From CBDCYN01 sp965224205 (lineage in GTDB: Bacteria > Planctomycetota > Phycisphaerae > Phycisphaerales > Phycisphaeraceae): DNA of 25,246 bases. Made by a program: the position numbers and the translations under genes. The DNA lies in NCBI GenBank assembly GCA_965224205.1, contig CBDCYN010000034.1:1-25246 (forward strand), in the 5' to 3' direction. Shown here one piece after another: positions 1 to 12,600 of this stretch. A model generated the notes under the pieces. That model was not told the DNA's origin and did no database searches. It saw only the letters and a list, made by a program, of their open reading frames with translations. Within the stretch, counting starts at the first letter, position 1. Every line of letters begins with the position of its first letter.

Positions 1-335
1 GCGGTGGTGACTGGAACAACACGGAAGAATTTACAGCGTCCTTCACGATCCTGATGAAGAACGAGGCGGCAGTATATTTTCGTGTTGAGACCAGTGAAGG
101 TGAGAAGTTCCTTTGCTACCGAGCTGGCTCAGAAACAGTTGAGGCTAGCGAGAATGTCTTCTGTTTTGGTTTAGGTACGGAACCCGATGGTCGTTGGCAT
201 GAAATTACCCGCAACCTCGCCGAAGACCTGGATTATGCTATACCGGGAACAACGCTGATCAGCATCAAAGATTTTTATGTATTCGGTAGTGCAAAACTGG
301 ACGACCTCATGCTTCTTAAACCTATCGTGGAGTGA
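1..335 (+). CDS. 3' end of a surface protein gene (C-terminal beta-sandwich-like domain)
   Basis: The reading frame is open from the left edge (first full codon at base 3) to the TGA at 333-335, so this is the last ~110 codons of a gene that begins outside the window. The ATG at 54 lies inside conserved sequence and is not a credible start. The peptide aligns without gaps to the last 109 residues of the giant protein at 586-13422, with roughly 70 % identity by eye. Shared motifs include WNNTEEFTASF, AVYFRV, FGLG.EPDG.WHE, NLAEDL.YAIPGT and LISIKDFY. The alternating hydrophobic and polar pattern and the W, Y and F positions suggest a jelly-roll beta-sandwich of the kind found at the ends of secreted carbohydrate-active or adhesive proteins; I cannot name the family. 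It is probably the tail of another large surface protein made by duplication. The frame is certain, the function is inferred. Confidence 0.85.
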   Translation, partial: GGDWNNTEEFTASFTILMKNEAAVYFRVETSEGEKFLCYRAGSETVEASENVFCFGLGTEPDGRWHEITRNLAEDLDYAIPGTTLISIKDFYVFGSAKLDDLMLLKPIVE

Positions 336-585
336 ATTATGATTATTTAACTTGCCCGATTGAAGGACTTGAACTCATGCAAGTGAAGATTATCTAGACG
401 ACCCACCGCTCCACTTACATTCTATCCACACGTCGACCCATCGGTGTAGCCCCGCGAAATGAATCTCCGCTTGCCGGTGATCCCATTTTGTAGGATTTCG
501 TCTCAAAGGAAATGATTAATCTCATCATGAAAATGTTCTAATCGAATTTCAACCGCTACATCAATGAATACAGGGAGATAACACC
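336..585. other. intergenic gap without a recognisable gene
   Basis: These 250 bases separate the left-edge gene from the giant gene. The first ten bases continue the sequence duplicated with the 3' end of the giant gene; after that the two downstream regions diverge. I see no convincing -35/-10 pair, archaeal TATA box, hairpin followed by T residues, or coding frame. The only functional element I can point to is the ribosome binding site at 574-577. A promoter for the giant gene may lie here, but the sequence does not show it clearly. Confidence 0.6.
574..577 (+). promoter_or_regulatory. Shine-Dalgarno site of the giant gene
   Basis: GGAG sits within CAGGGAGATA, exactly eight bases before the ATG at 586. 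The same GGAG-N8-ATG arrangement precedes the next two genes, which supports 586 as the true start. That start also gives an immediate signal peptide. Confidence 0.8.
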
Positions 586-675
586 ATGCCGCGTAGATCA
601 GTACTAAATTTATTGTCTTTCGCTACGATATGTTTATTCTTCAGCATCACAGTAGTGACACAATCTGTTTTGGGG
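586..675 (+). other. signal peptide of the giant protein
   Basis: Residues 1-30 show a basic start (MPRR), a hydrophobic core (LLSFATICLFFSITVV) and a small-residue end (SVLG) just before MDIKLG. This is a Sec-type export signal. No lipobox cysteine is present, so a lipoprotein is unlikely. The exact cleavage site is uncertain by a few residues. Confidence 0.8.
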
Positions 676-3600
676 ATGGATATAAAGCTGGGCCTGGAAT
701 TAGATAAGTTGAACTACACATCCGAGGAGACAGCGGTGATCTCCCTCTCGGGCCCGCCGTCTAAACACGTCAGATTGCTGATCATTGATTCATTCGATAG
801 ACTTCAGCAAGATGAAATTCCGATCACTTTAGGACTTGATGGCGAGGGCGTATATTCACTGAACCTGGAAACTTTCGTCGCCGGTGTTTACACTGCGGTT
901 GTAACCCGCGGTCAAAAACAGAGTTATTCGCTCTTTTCGGTCGGACTGCAAACAGGTTCTGGCGAAATAAAGATAAAGACGATGAAATCAAGCTACAAGC
1001 CTAGGGATTCGATATCGGTTGTTGGTGACACTAGTCCCAATGTTCTAATCACACTCGTATTGAGAGATCCAGACGGAATTGAATCTGTCCGCCAAGAAAC
1101 GTTTTCCGACAAGAATGGGAGAATGTTTGACGACGAACTCGAGATCCCATTAGATGGAAAATTCGGCAGGTGGACCCTTGCGGCGGTAAGTGGTTCAAAT
1201 TTTGACAGACACGATATTGAAGTGATAACGGTTCATGACGATGGATTGACCGTTACCATTGGAGAAGGACCATGCATACCCGGGGTGGGAAAGAGTATAT
1301 CGATCAAAATTACTGGTGTCTCTGGGACGGTGACTTTAGCGATGTTCGACGACAATGGTGAGCAAGTTGAAGAATTGGAATTGGTGGCCTCAGGACTGGG
1401 AGAAATCCACCAACCATGGATTATTCCATGGAATATGAAACCTGGAATCTACGTTATCAGAGTATCTGATGAGCTGAATCATGCAGAAACAACCTTTTCG
1501 GTTCCATTTAACGGTATCTTTCCAATTACATCTTCTCCGACAGCAGTCGATTTTGGGGAAATCCCCATCGGGAAAAACATACTCAGGTCCGTCATCGTCG
1601 CAAATCAAGCTCAAGAAACCATTCGCATTGCTCCTCTTTTGATTGAAGGAACAGATTTTGACTTTTTCAGTTTGGATACTTCAACCTTTTCTCTTGATCC
1701 CGGGGCGACTAAAACTATATCGGTAGGATTTACTCCAAATAGAACGGGCGACTTAAATGCGTTGTTAGTCGCAGGAAGAGACTGTTCGCGTATTGCTGTC
1801 CCCCTGTCAGGTGTCGGTGTTGAACCCTTGGCTCCCGGGATCAACATTAAGTTCGATCAGGAACGATATACTTGGACAGATAAGGTCGTGATCACGATTG
1901 AGGCACCGGAATGGAATCGGGATCCCAATACGATAGAAATTATTGGCGATGCAAAAATCAGTCCTATGGTCATATCAACAGGAGTAAGCGAGCTGGTTAA
2001 CTACAGATTAGTAGAGCTTGGTCCGGATATTGGTATTTTCAGGGGTGAGGTCACACTCACCGGGTTTTTACACGATGCGGACGGTGATACTACAACGGGC
2101 GATGACGATGGATTTGACACTAGGCCGCGAACCAACGGTGGTGCGAAAAGTGGTCCTAGAAATGGCGTTCTGGAAACCAGACTTCTGGATGATTTTCGCG
2201 TAACCCTCCGCGTCAATTCAACCCAATCGATTACAGCCGCTGCCCCTATTCAGTGGCAAATCGGCAAGGTCCAATGGCTGGATTCCGTATACAATCCGTT
2301 CAACGGTAGTGGCGTGGTTCGTGTTATCGATCCGGATATGGATCTTAGTCCCGATAATTTGGATAGTTTCGATGTGGATGTCTGGTCCGATTCGGATGCT
2401 GGCGGAATCGATCTCACTGTGGTTGAAACGGATGTTGACAGTGGAGTCTTTGAAGGTCGGGTAGTCTTCACCCTTTTCGATGAGTCCAGCGGGCATCGGC
2501 TTCGAGTGGCAGAAGGCGATACCGTCACCGCCGAGTATGAAGATAATACCCTGCCTCCCCCTTCAACGATTGATGATGAACTGGATATTAGATCAACGGC
2601 ATTGATTGACCCATTCGTTCCTCATTCACCCGCTGCGACTAAACCGGTTCCCCAGCCTATCCGTAAATATGGTTCGGTGCGTCTTGATCGCTTAGTCTAT
2701 CCGGTTCCCTTTGGAGACAGTGGAGCATTTCGCAATAGGCCGGAGACTACACCTCACAGTCGATCCCTGTTTCCTATCCATCAAACGGGAATGAACAGAG
2801 ACGACAGCCTTCAGGAAGAGGAACAGCTTCCCAGAGGAGACGTAACAGTGCATGTGGAAATTCGTGATTCAGATTTTAATATCTCCCCAACATCTGTCGA
2901 CTCCATTGCCCTCGACGCGACTGAAACACGTCCCGGGCCGGTCAAGATCTCGGTTTTACGAGGAGGGGAACCTGTTGTTCTGGGCTATGCCGGTGGATCA
3001 ACCACGAACAAGGGCCGTATTGATGTAGGTGATAATAATCCAGGATCAGCCCGTCAGTTTGGACCGATTAAAGAAACCGTGCCAGATTCCGGAATCTTCT
3101 CCTTCGATTTCGAAATTGCGTACACGGATGGCCCGGCAGGTGCCCACTGCCCGGAAACAGAACGATTTGATGGACTCACGGGTGATGGCTCCACGGACGA
3201 ACTCAGCCGGTTTGATTCGAGTTCTCCAGGCCGGGAAGACTACTGCATCCTGACTGGCGATATCCTGGTTGTTGAGTACATCGACCCTGTAGACGACATC
3301 GCCAATGACGACTCTGATACTCAATCGGCATTCTTCCAGCTTCGAAACGGCACATTGACCTCAGATAACAATGTATACCTAATCGGTCGAGATATTGTCC
3401 TTACATTAACCGAACCCGACTTGAATCTTGATAATAGAGTTGTGGAAACCTACGATCTTGACTTGATCGAATGGGATTCGGATGCCGCGACAATTACAAT
3501 GGGCGATGCTGACGGACACCTCGATGCCTTCAATCCACGACCATTGCACCTGATCGAGCTTGTAGACCAACCGGGGGTTTTCCAGACGACAGTAAAGATG

Positions 3601-6600
3601 CCGGAAATCCTGGAAAATGACCGTCTAGAGCGTGCTGAAGAGGTCATCTTAGAATACACCGATTGGGGACCAGCAGGTGCTGATTATGTCGGGGACGAAG
3701 ATGAAGATATCAACCTCACGTTTTACAGTTCCGACTTTGGTGCGAAGGTATTTCTGGATAAAAAAGTATATTCATGGACGGATAAGGTTGGTATTACAGT
3801 CATTGCTCCGGATCATAATTTTGATCCTAATGCAATTGACTCTATTGGAGAAATGGGTTTTGACCCGATTAAGGTTAGTACTCGGGGGTTCGACTTGGAT
3901 CAGTACAAGCTCGTGGAGACTGGACGCGATACCGGAATTTTTCGTGGAGAAGTGGTTCTTACAGGATTCCTCCACGATATCGACGGGGATGCGAATACGG
4001 GTGATCGTTTCGGATTAGATACAAGTCCCAGGACCGGCGGAGAAGGACCGGATGAAGGCGTCTTACAAGCCGATGACGATGATGGAATTGCCGTATCCTT
4101 CGAGTTTTCGGAGGATGAAACCGTAGTGGCATCGGCGCTCATTCGCTGGAACGCCGGGAACGTTGAGTGGGACCAGGCAGAATATGGCAGCAACGACGTG
4201 GGAACAGTCCGGGTCGTTGATGCTGATATGAATCTAAATCCCGAAAGCATAGACTCATTTGGAATAGATATATGGTCTGAGACGGACGAAGCAGGAATAT
4301 CCATACTCCTTAGCGAAACGGATGACACGACCGGTATATTCGAAGGAACGGTTATCTTTAGTTCTAATCAAATTTCTTCCGACAATATCCTGAGAGTTGC
4401 TCCCGGGGATACCATTACTGTGGGGTATGTTGATCATACCTTACCACCCCCCCACACAAATGCAGATGAACTCCTGATTACGGATAGGACCGTTATTGAT
4501 GGAACGGCTCCTCGACCACCACCATCGACCACGATTACTTTTGATCAGGAACGCTACACCTGGACCGACACCGTTGAGATGACGATTACCGCTCCTGCTC
4601 ACAATGGGGACCCAATGCGGATAGAGACCATTGGTTCCCTGGATTCTAACCGCATTCGCGTGGCGACTCGGGGACATCAATTAGATCGGTATCGCTTCGT
4701 CGAGACAGGGGCTGATACAGGCGTTTTTAAGGGGAAAGTAACTCTCACTGGATTCTTACATAATGCGGACGGTATTGGCGTGACGGGTGACGCGAGCGGG
4801 TTTGATACGATCCCGGAGACCGGTCCCACCCGGGAAGGCGGTCCCAATAATGGGTTTTTAGAGTCCTGGAAGAGCGATTCCATTAGCGTGTCATTTCAAG
4901 TTTCAACGGACGAGTCGTTGATCGCTTCCGTTCCTATTGAATGGAATGAGGGAAACATTCAATGGTTACACCCAAAATACAATCCGGAGGGAGTTGGAAT
5001 TATCCGTGTCGTGGATGTAGATATGAATTTACATTCTAGCGTCGTCGATTTTTTGCCGGTAGGAGTATGGTCTGAGTCTTACCCTCGTAGAATCGACCTT
5101 GTAATTTTTGAAACCGAAAGAGATAGCGGGATTTTTGAAGGTCAGGTGTTCTTCACTGCGAATGAACCATCAAGAAAAGATCATCTGCAGGTAGCCGACC
5201 GGGATATCGTCACTGTAGAATATGAAGACAATACTCTTCCTTTTCCTTTTACCACAGCCGACGAGTTGGACATTACGGCCACTGCGGTGATCGATTCAAA
5301 AGTCCCCACAACTACGCCTAGCCCGATTGTGAACAATCCGATTACGTTCGATAAGAATATCTATGGATGGACGGATGAGGTGCAGATATCAATCAACTCA
5401 CCGGAAGGGAATCGGGATCCTGAGACAATTGATCGAATTGGTGCTGGCGGAGTCGGAGTGCTTAGTATCGCTACAAGCCGTGGTACTCTTGATGAATTTT
5501 CCTTTGTCGAAACAGCAGCAGATTCGGGAATCTTTTCGGGAAAAGTAACCCTGACCGGTTTTCTTTTCGATGTCGACGGAAACAAAGAGACTGGCGATGC
5601 TGAAGGCCATGACACAGAACCCAGAAACGATCTCAGCTTGGCATTGCTCAAAAATACCAGAGAGGACCAGATTTATGTCTCATATGTTATTGATAGAAAA
5701 CGAATAGCATCGCTAGCTTCTATTTCCTGGAATGTCGGAAATTTGTCATGGTTGGAAGAAGAGTATTCAGAAAATGCTGTGGGCATAATAGAAATTACCG
5801 ATCCGGATTTGAATATATTCCCGCAGAAGAAAGACGGATTTCAGATTATCGTATGGTCAGATTCTGATCCAGCGGGAATTGTTCTCGAGGTGGAAGAATC
5901 AGACGTTACCTCAGGGGTTTTTAACGGCGAGGTGCAGTTTACTCGGACGCGTATTTCTGGAGCGGGAAATCTTTACGTTACTCCGGGCGATACGATTACA
6001 GCACATTATCTGGACCATACTCTACCAACTCCACATGCAGTCGGTGATCATTTGGTTGTTTCAGGAACAACAACCGTAACCGATTCAGGAGTTACACTTC
6101 CAGCCCCGGATATTACCATCGGTCTGGACAGGGCCAGCTATACCTGGACCGACCAGGTATTCATCACCGTTAATTCCCCGCGCCACAATTCGAATCCGGA
6201 TAAGCACGATGAAATTGGTAGTGCCGAGAATAGCCATCTTCGCATTGCTACCCGCGGACACCAGCTAGATTTTTACCGACTCTTCGAAACCGACACTGAT
6301 TCGGGCATATTTACAGGCGAAGTTATCCTTACCGGATTTCCCCATGATGCTGACGGAAACCCCTTTGGTCGTGGTCTGGCCGGCTCTGATACTGATCCAA
6401 TGACCACGCCTCATCCTCGTCAAGGCCCAAAAGATGGATTTATCGAATCGAGCCGAGAGGATTTTATCACCGTTTCGTTCAAGGCGTCAGGACAGAATCC
6501 GGTAGTCCAAACGGCGCCGATTTTTTGGCAAGTCGGGAAAATCGAGTGGCTAAACGAAGATGTTTTTTCCAATGATTTTTCAGCGTTCATTCGCGTTACA

Positions 6601-9600
6601 GATAGGGATATGAACCTGGATCCTAAGCAACGTGACAGTTTCCAGATAACCATTCGTTCCGAGCTGAATGGGGGCACCAGCAGACGTGAACTTCTGGAAA
6701 CCACCGCGGATAGCGGAGTATTCGAGGACGAGGTCTTTTTGAGGACATCTGGAAGAGCATTTCGAAGTCCTATTCGCGTTTCGCCCGGCGATAGATTAAG
6801 CGCTGCCTACCAGGACCGTACATTACCACGCCCGCATGATATAAACGATGTCCTCGTGATTGAGGATACGATAGCAATTCTTCCGCCGTGGCAAACCGCC
6901 TCTGTAACCCTCGACCGTGAGGTTTATCCTATACCATTCGGAACCAGCAATAACTTTGATGCGGTGGGATCGAACCCGGAAGGTCATTCACTATTTCCCG
7001 TTCACTCGGCCGCAATTACAGAAATCATCGATACCACCGGCGAACAGCTTCCTCAAGGAAACCTTATCGTACACGTCAAAATCCATGATTCTGACCGTAA
7101 TCGGCTTCCGACCGCGATCGAAGAAATTGCTCAAACCATCGAAGGGGAAGATGTTGCACCCGTGAAAGTCTCGGTTATACGTGACGACTTTACAGTGGCC
7201 CTTGGGTACGCCGGTGGCCCCTCTACTAACAAGGGCCGTATCGATGTTAATGACAATGACCCTTTGCATGCCCGTCACTTTGGTCCGATAAGAGAGACAG
7301 CGATGAATTCTGGTGTTTTCGCATTCGATCTACCAATCACCTTTACCGATGGACCCGCGAGCGCTCTTTGCCCTGCGACTATTCATTTTGATAGTTTGGA
7401 TGACGGAGACGGCAACGGCGAGGAAAACCGCTTCGATGAACCATCTGGAGATGGCCAAAATTATTGTATTCTCCGTGGAGATACGCTGCTCATTGAGTAC
7501 ACGGACCCGCTGGATAATGTCGGCCAACCCGTGACCGTTACAACCTCGGCCATATTTGATCTTAGGAGCGGAGTTCTTTCAACGGACAAGAATGCTTACA
7601 TGCCGCATAGCGATGTCTTGTTAACCCTTACCGATCCGGATTTGAACCTGGATAACGAGGCCGTGGAAACACATAACCTTGACCTCATCGAATGGAATTC
7701 GGAGGCTGCCACGATCACCCTTGGCAAAATCGGTGGGGAGATATCCGAATTTATGCCTCGCCCGACGCACTTCGTGGAGCTTGTAACGGATCCCGGAACA
7801 TTTCAGGCCACATTCCGGATGCCGGAGATTCTGCAGGGAAATACGATACAAAGAGGTGAAGAAGTTCGCTTGGAATATATGGATTGGGGCCCATCCACCA
7901 ACGCGCATTTGGTCGGCGACACTTTTCGTTCAGCAACGATAGGGATCTCGGCATCAAACGTTACCGCGACGGTGGAATTCGATAAGAGAAATTACTCGTG
8001 GACCGACAAAGTTCATATCCGCATTTTCGCCCCAACGTTGAACGTTGATCCCGATGGAATTGATACGATCGGCGATTCCGGAGGAAATTCCCTCATCATT
8101 TCTACTAGAAACACCCAACTGGAAAATTATCCGTTGATAGAGACCGAGGCCGACAGCGGTATTTTTACCGGAAAGGTGGAGCTCACAGGGTTTCTATTCG
8201 ACGCGGACGGTGATCCTGATACCGGCGATGGGGACGGGTTTGATACGACTCCTCGCACCGACTTGATCGAGGGACTCATTGAATCAGAACATGACGATGA
8301 GATCCGCATCATTTTGAATGTCTCTGAGGAAGAGAGGGTAAAGGCTTCGGCGCCCATTCATTGGACTTTGGGAAAGCTTACGTGGTTGCAGCAGCCGATC
8401 GATTACCAGGAGAGTGGATTTATCGGTCTGGTTGATCCGGATATGAATCTGGATTCAGATCTTATAGATCGAGTTGGCATTCAAGTTCGGTCGGAGTCTG
8501 ATCTCACCGGTATCTCACTTACGTTGACCGAGACAACCTCAAATAGCGGAGTTTTTGGGGCTAAGGTGTTCTTTACTACAACCGGTCGATCGACTGGAAA
8601 CCGTTTGCTCGCGGCTGTTCACGATCGATTAACCGCAGAATATGTCGATCACACTCTTCCCAGTCCCTTTAGGTTAGGAGATCAACTCAGAATCACGACT
8701 GATGCTGTATTTCAAGCATTTTTGTTTTTTGGCGGTGCAAGCGCTTCGAATCCGCGTCTCATTGATTCGTTTGGAAACGCCTTGGGCTACGCCATGGTAG
8801 ACCAATCGGTACAAATCATGACCGATCTCCGTAATACTTTGGATAGGGAAAATTTCTTCACCTATATCGTTCAAATCGAAAACGAAGATAATATTGTTGT
8901 CGACCTATCCTGGGTAACAGGGAGTCTAACACGACGGCAAACGTTTAGTCCTCAGATAACATGGACGCCAGAACTACCTGGGGTTTATACCGCAACAATA
9001 TTCGTATGGGAATTCATTGACAATCCACTACCCCTTTCCGATCCACAATTCCTAAGGATCATTGTCAACTCCGAAGGAGATAAACCTGTGATGTCCGCCG
9101 GAACAGCAGCCCATCATGGGGCTCGGGGTAAACCCTCGGGTGAATTCGTCACTGCAACAAACCCAATCCAAACCAGACAACCATTGGTCATCACGACGGA
9201 CAAGACAACCTATAAGTCTGGAGAAATGATTGCTGTTTCTGGTAGACTTTTCGGTGATTTTTATGCTAAAAGACCGTTTACTCTGCAAATCTTTAATCCG
9301 CTTGGGCATGTCATTCGTGCCGATCAGTTTTTTGCGCAGGAAGACGGTTCGTTTTCACAGAATTATGTGGCGGGTGGTCCATTGTGGTCTATAGGTGGAG
9401 AATATATCGTTCAGGTAGCTTACGGTGGGGGAACCATTGCACGGTCGGTTGTCGAGTTTAGGGATGCTGGAGATAGAGAGATGCTCACGATCGATCCACA
9501 AACCATTGACTTTGGTTCGGTAGAAATCGATGAGATCGCTACCCAGAGCATAATCCTGAGCAATACCAGCGCTACCGACCTTCGTATCCACTCTGTCAGC

Positions 9601-12600
9601 GTAAATGGTCAAGGTACAGAAAATTTCGATATCGATACGACTCCTTTTCCTCTCGCTGCGGGGGAAAGCCGTACCTTGAACGTACGGTTTGTTCCCCAAA
9701 GAACGGGAGCCCGGGCTGTGATCCTAACGTTTTCGACCGATGTTTTTGATATCAGCATGGAGTTAAGAGGGTTCGGGAAAATCCCTGATCGTGAAATTAC
9801 AGTAACTACGGATCAGGAGCAATATTGCCGTGGCGAGGTAATTACCGTTTCAGGAGCCGTCGTCGGACCCTTCAATATCCGTTCCCCAGTTTTACTAACC
9901 ATCACCAATCCCCTTGAGAGAGATCTCATCCAGAATGATCGAATCCCCTTGGAGACCGACGGTACATTTTCGCGAACGTATACTGCTGATGGCCCGCTGT
10001 GGGATCGTCGAGGAAGTTATCGAATTTCCACTACTCACGATGGTCTATTCGAGCAGTTGGATGTTGAGTTTGAGCAGGAAGATAGTTGTCCCAATAAGAT
10101 TTTCTACGTTAACGATGATGCAGAAGGTCTAGACGACGGATCTTCCTGGGACAATGCCTTTCGGGATTTACAAAGCGCGTTGTCAGTTCTGACATGGTCC
10201 GGAGACGAAATCTGGGTCGCTTCTGGAACCTATACGCCAGATATCGGCGGTGGAAATATTCCGGGTGACCGGAATGCCACCTTCCGGCTAAAAAGTGGCG
10301 TCGCAGTTTACGGCGGTTTCAACGGCACCGAGAGTAAACGGGAACAACGAAATTGGGACGCGAATGAAACCATTCTCAGTGGAGACCTCAGAGGAGATGA
10401 TGGCGATAGTCCGGATTTCGAAAATTATGAGGACAACAGCTTACATGTCGTCACTGGAGTTTTTACCGTTTCAACAACTGTATTGGATGGGTTCACCGTC
10501 TCAGGAGGTAACGCAAATGGTTCGTTTTCTGGGTCCGGGAGTCGAGGTGGTGGGATGTTAAATCAGGGGGGTAACGCAAAGGTAAAAAATTGTACCTTTT
10601 TTCGCAATTACGCTTTTCGTTTTGGCGGCGGCGCATACTCAAATTTTATCGGAATAGAATTCTCCAATTGTTCGTTTATTGAAAACGAGAGTAATCGGGG
10701 TGGTGGCTTATACCATGCCGGTGGTCATCGCGTAAAACCCATTTTAGAAAACTGTCTGTTCCGGAGAAATAATGCAAGAATCAGGAGGAGTTTTTCTGAA
10801 AGTTTTGGAGGCGGCCTTGCCGTCAGCGGGGCTATGGAGGTCCGGAATTCTTTTTTTCTAGATAATACGGCAGAGTCTGGGGGGGGTATGAGCGAAAGCG
10901 ATTTTGGTTCATCCCTTATTATTAACTCGGTTTTTGCAAATAATTCGGCCGAAGAGTCCGGCGGTGGATTATTTACAAAAAATTCGTCACCATTGATTTC
11001 AAATTGCACCTTCGTCAACAATACATCGCTATCTGATGGCGGAGCCATTGGTAATTATCGGTCGGACACCGTCATTCAGAATTCAATTATTTGGAACGAT
11101 CGAACAGGTGTCGAGAGGCTTGAAATATTCAATCGTGACCGCTACGGGACAACAAAGATCTCGTTTAGCATTCTCAAAGGCGCATTTGATGGTGATGGCG
11201 TTTGGGATGAATCCTTAGGCATAAATGCCGGAAATAATATCGACATGAATCCACTGTTTATTGACCCTGATGGCCCCGACGATGTTGCCGGAACGAATGA
11301 TGACAATTTCCGTTTATGGCCAGGGTCACCAGCCATAGATGCAGGAAATAACGACGTCGATGTCGATCCTAACACAGACGAAATTCGACGCCTGCCTAAT
11401 ATGGATCTAGCCAGGAATTCCCGCTTTGTCGATGATCCCGATACGCCAGATACAGGGGTAGGCGCCCCGCCGATTGTTGATATGGGGGCCTACGAATTCG
11501 ATCCATTGCCTGACGTAATCGCTCACTGGAAATTGGATGAAGTCACGTGGAACGGTTCCGCGGATGATGTGATCGATAGTTCAGAGCTTGAAAACCATGG
11601 AAGCAGTCGAAACGGTGTTCAGACTATTGCACAAGGAAAGCTAAATCGAGCGGGCAAGTTCGACGGGGTTGACGATGGCATTGATCTTGGCCAGATTGAA
11701 TCCGGCGATCCTCTTCAGCTAACAGGCGGAGGAACGTTAGCCGGCTGGTTTAATCAGGAGCCAGGGGGCAATCGCTGGCAACGGATTATCGATAAGTCGA
11801 CCAATCACAGTGGGGCCAATGGTTACGCACTGATCGCGGATCCGCTAGACCGGTCGATCTGGCTAAGCGTCAACAAGGCAAACTACAAGAGTTCCGCTGA
11901 TCTGTACGCGTTTAACGAGTGGACGCATGTAGCTGCTGTGATTACGGCCAGCGCGTTTACGATTTATGTCAATGGTGTCGAGGTCGACGGCGGTTTTCAA
12001 ACGGGTGAAGTGCGTTTGCCGCCAGGCGAATCGGCCCCGATGCTTATCGGTAACTGGAATCACGGTCCGGGCCGAGCGTTCAATGGGAACTTAGATGATC
12101 TACGGATCTATCATCGTGTCTTGAACGCTAGCGAAATAGCACAGATCCCGATCGCTGCGAGCGCCGATAACGCGCTTGTGGCATACTATGATTTTAGCGA
12201 AGGGACAGGGTGCGCCACTGTCGATGTAGCAACTGGAACCTTAGGTAAACAAGGGCGTTTAGAACCCAATTGTATGATGGGCAGTAGCGATGGTCCGGCA
12301 TGGTCGATAGGGGTGGTCAATGCCGGACTTACGTTTGATGGAGAGGATGACTACATAGAGCTTGGGAATGTTGAAGCGGGGCATCCGTTGCAATTATCAG
12401 GTGGCGGTACTGTTACAGCCTGGTTTAGGCCGCAAGCTGGTAACCGCTGGCAACGGATTGTTGACAAGTCGACAAACCATAGTGGGACTAATGGCTACGC
12501 GTTGATAGCTGACCCGCTTGATCGGTCGATCTGGCTGAGCGTTAACCAGGCGAACTATAAAAGTGCTGCCGGTGTATACGAGTTTAGTGAGTGGGCGCAT

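Noticed and set aside
488..520. Possible -35 (TTGTAG) and an AT-rich -10-like stretch upstream of the giant gene
   Set aside because: The spacing to the nearest -10-like hexamer is wrong and the match is weak.
3900..4328. Long antisense open frames such as this 142-codon one, and a similar one at 17461-17889
   Set aside because: They lie opposite strongly conserved module sequence, recur at equivalent positions of the WTD modules, and are Ser/Pro-rich as expected for the complement of Asp/Gly-rich coding DNA.
4447..4453. Seven-C run in WTD module 2
   Set aside because: It encodes the conserved LPPP segment ending the module; the length is not exceptional.
9070..9183. Frameshift or missed stop joining two genes at the linker
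   Set aside because: The frame is open on both sides with no homopolymer or shifted frame nearby; a real fusion is simpler, though only reads could exclude an assembly error.
10099..11514. Beta-helix as a pectate lyase or other polysaccharide lyase
   Set aside because: The rungs lack visible catalytic Asp/Arg/Lys motifs, and the Asn/Gly-rich N-C-x-F repeats fit a structural or adhesive helix better.
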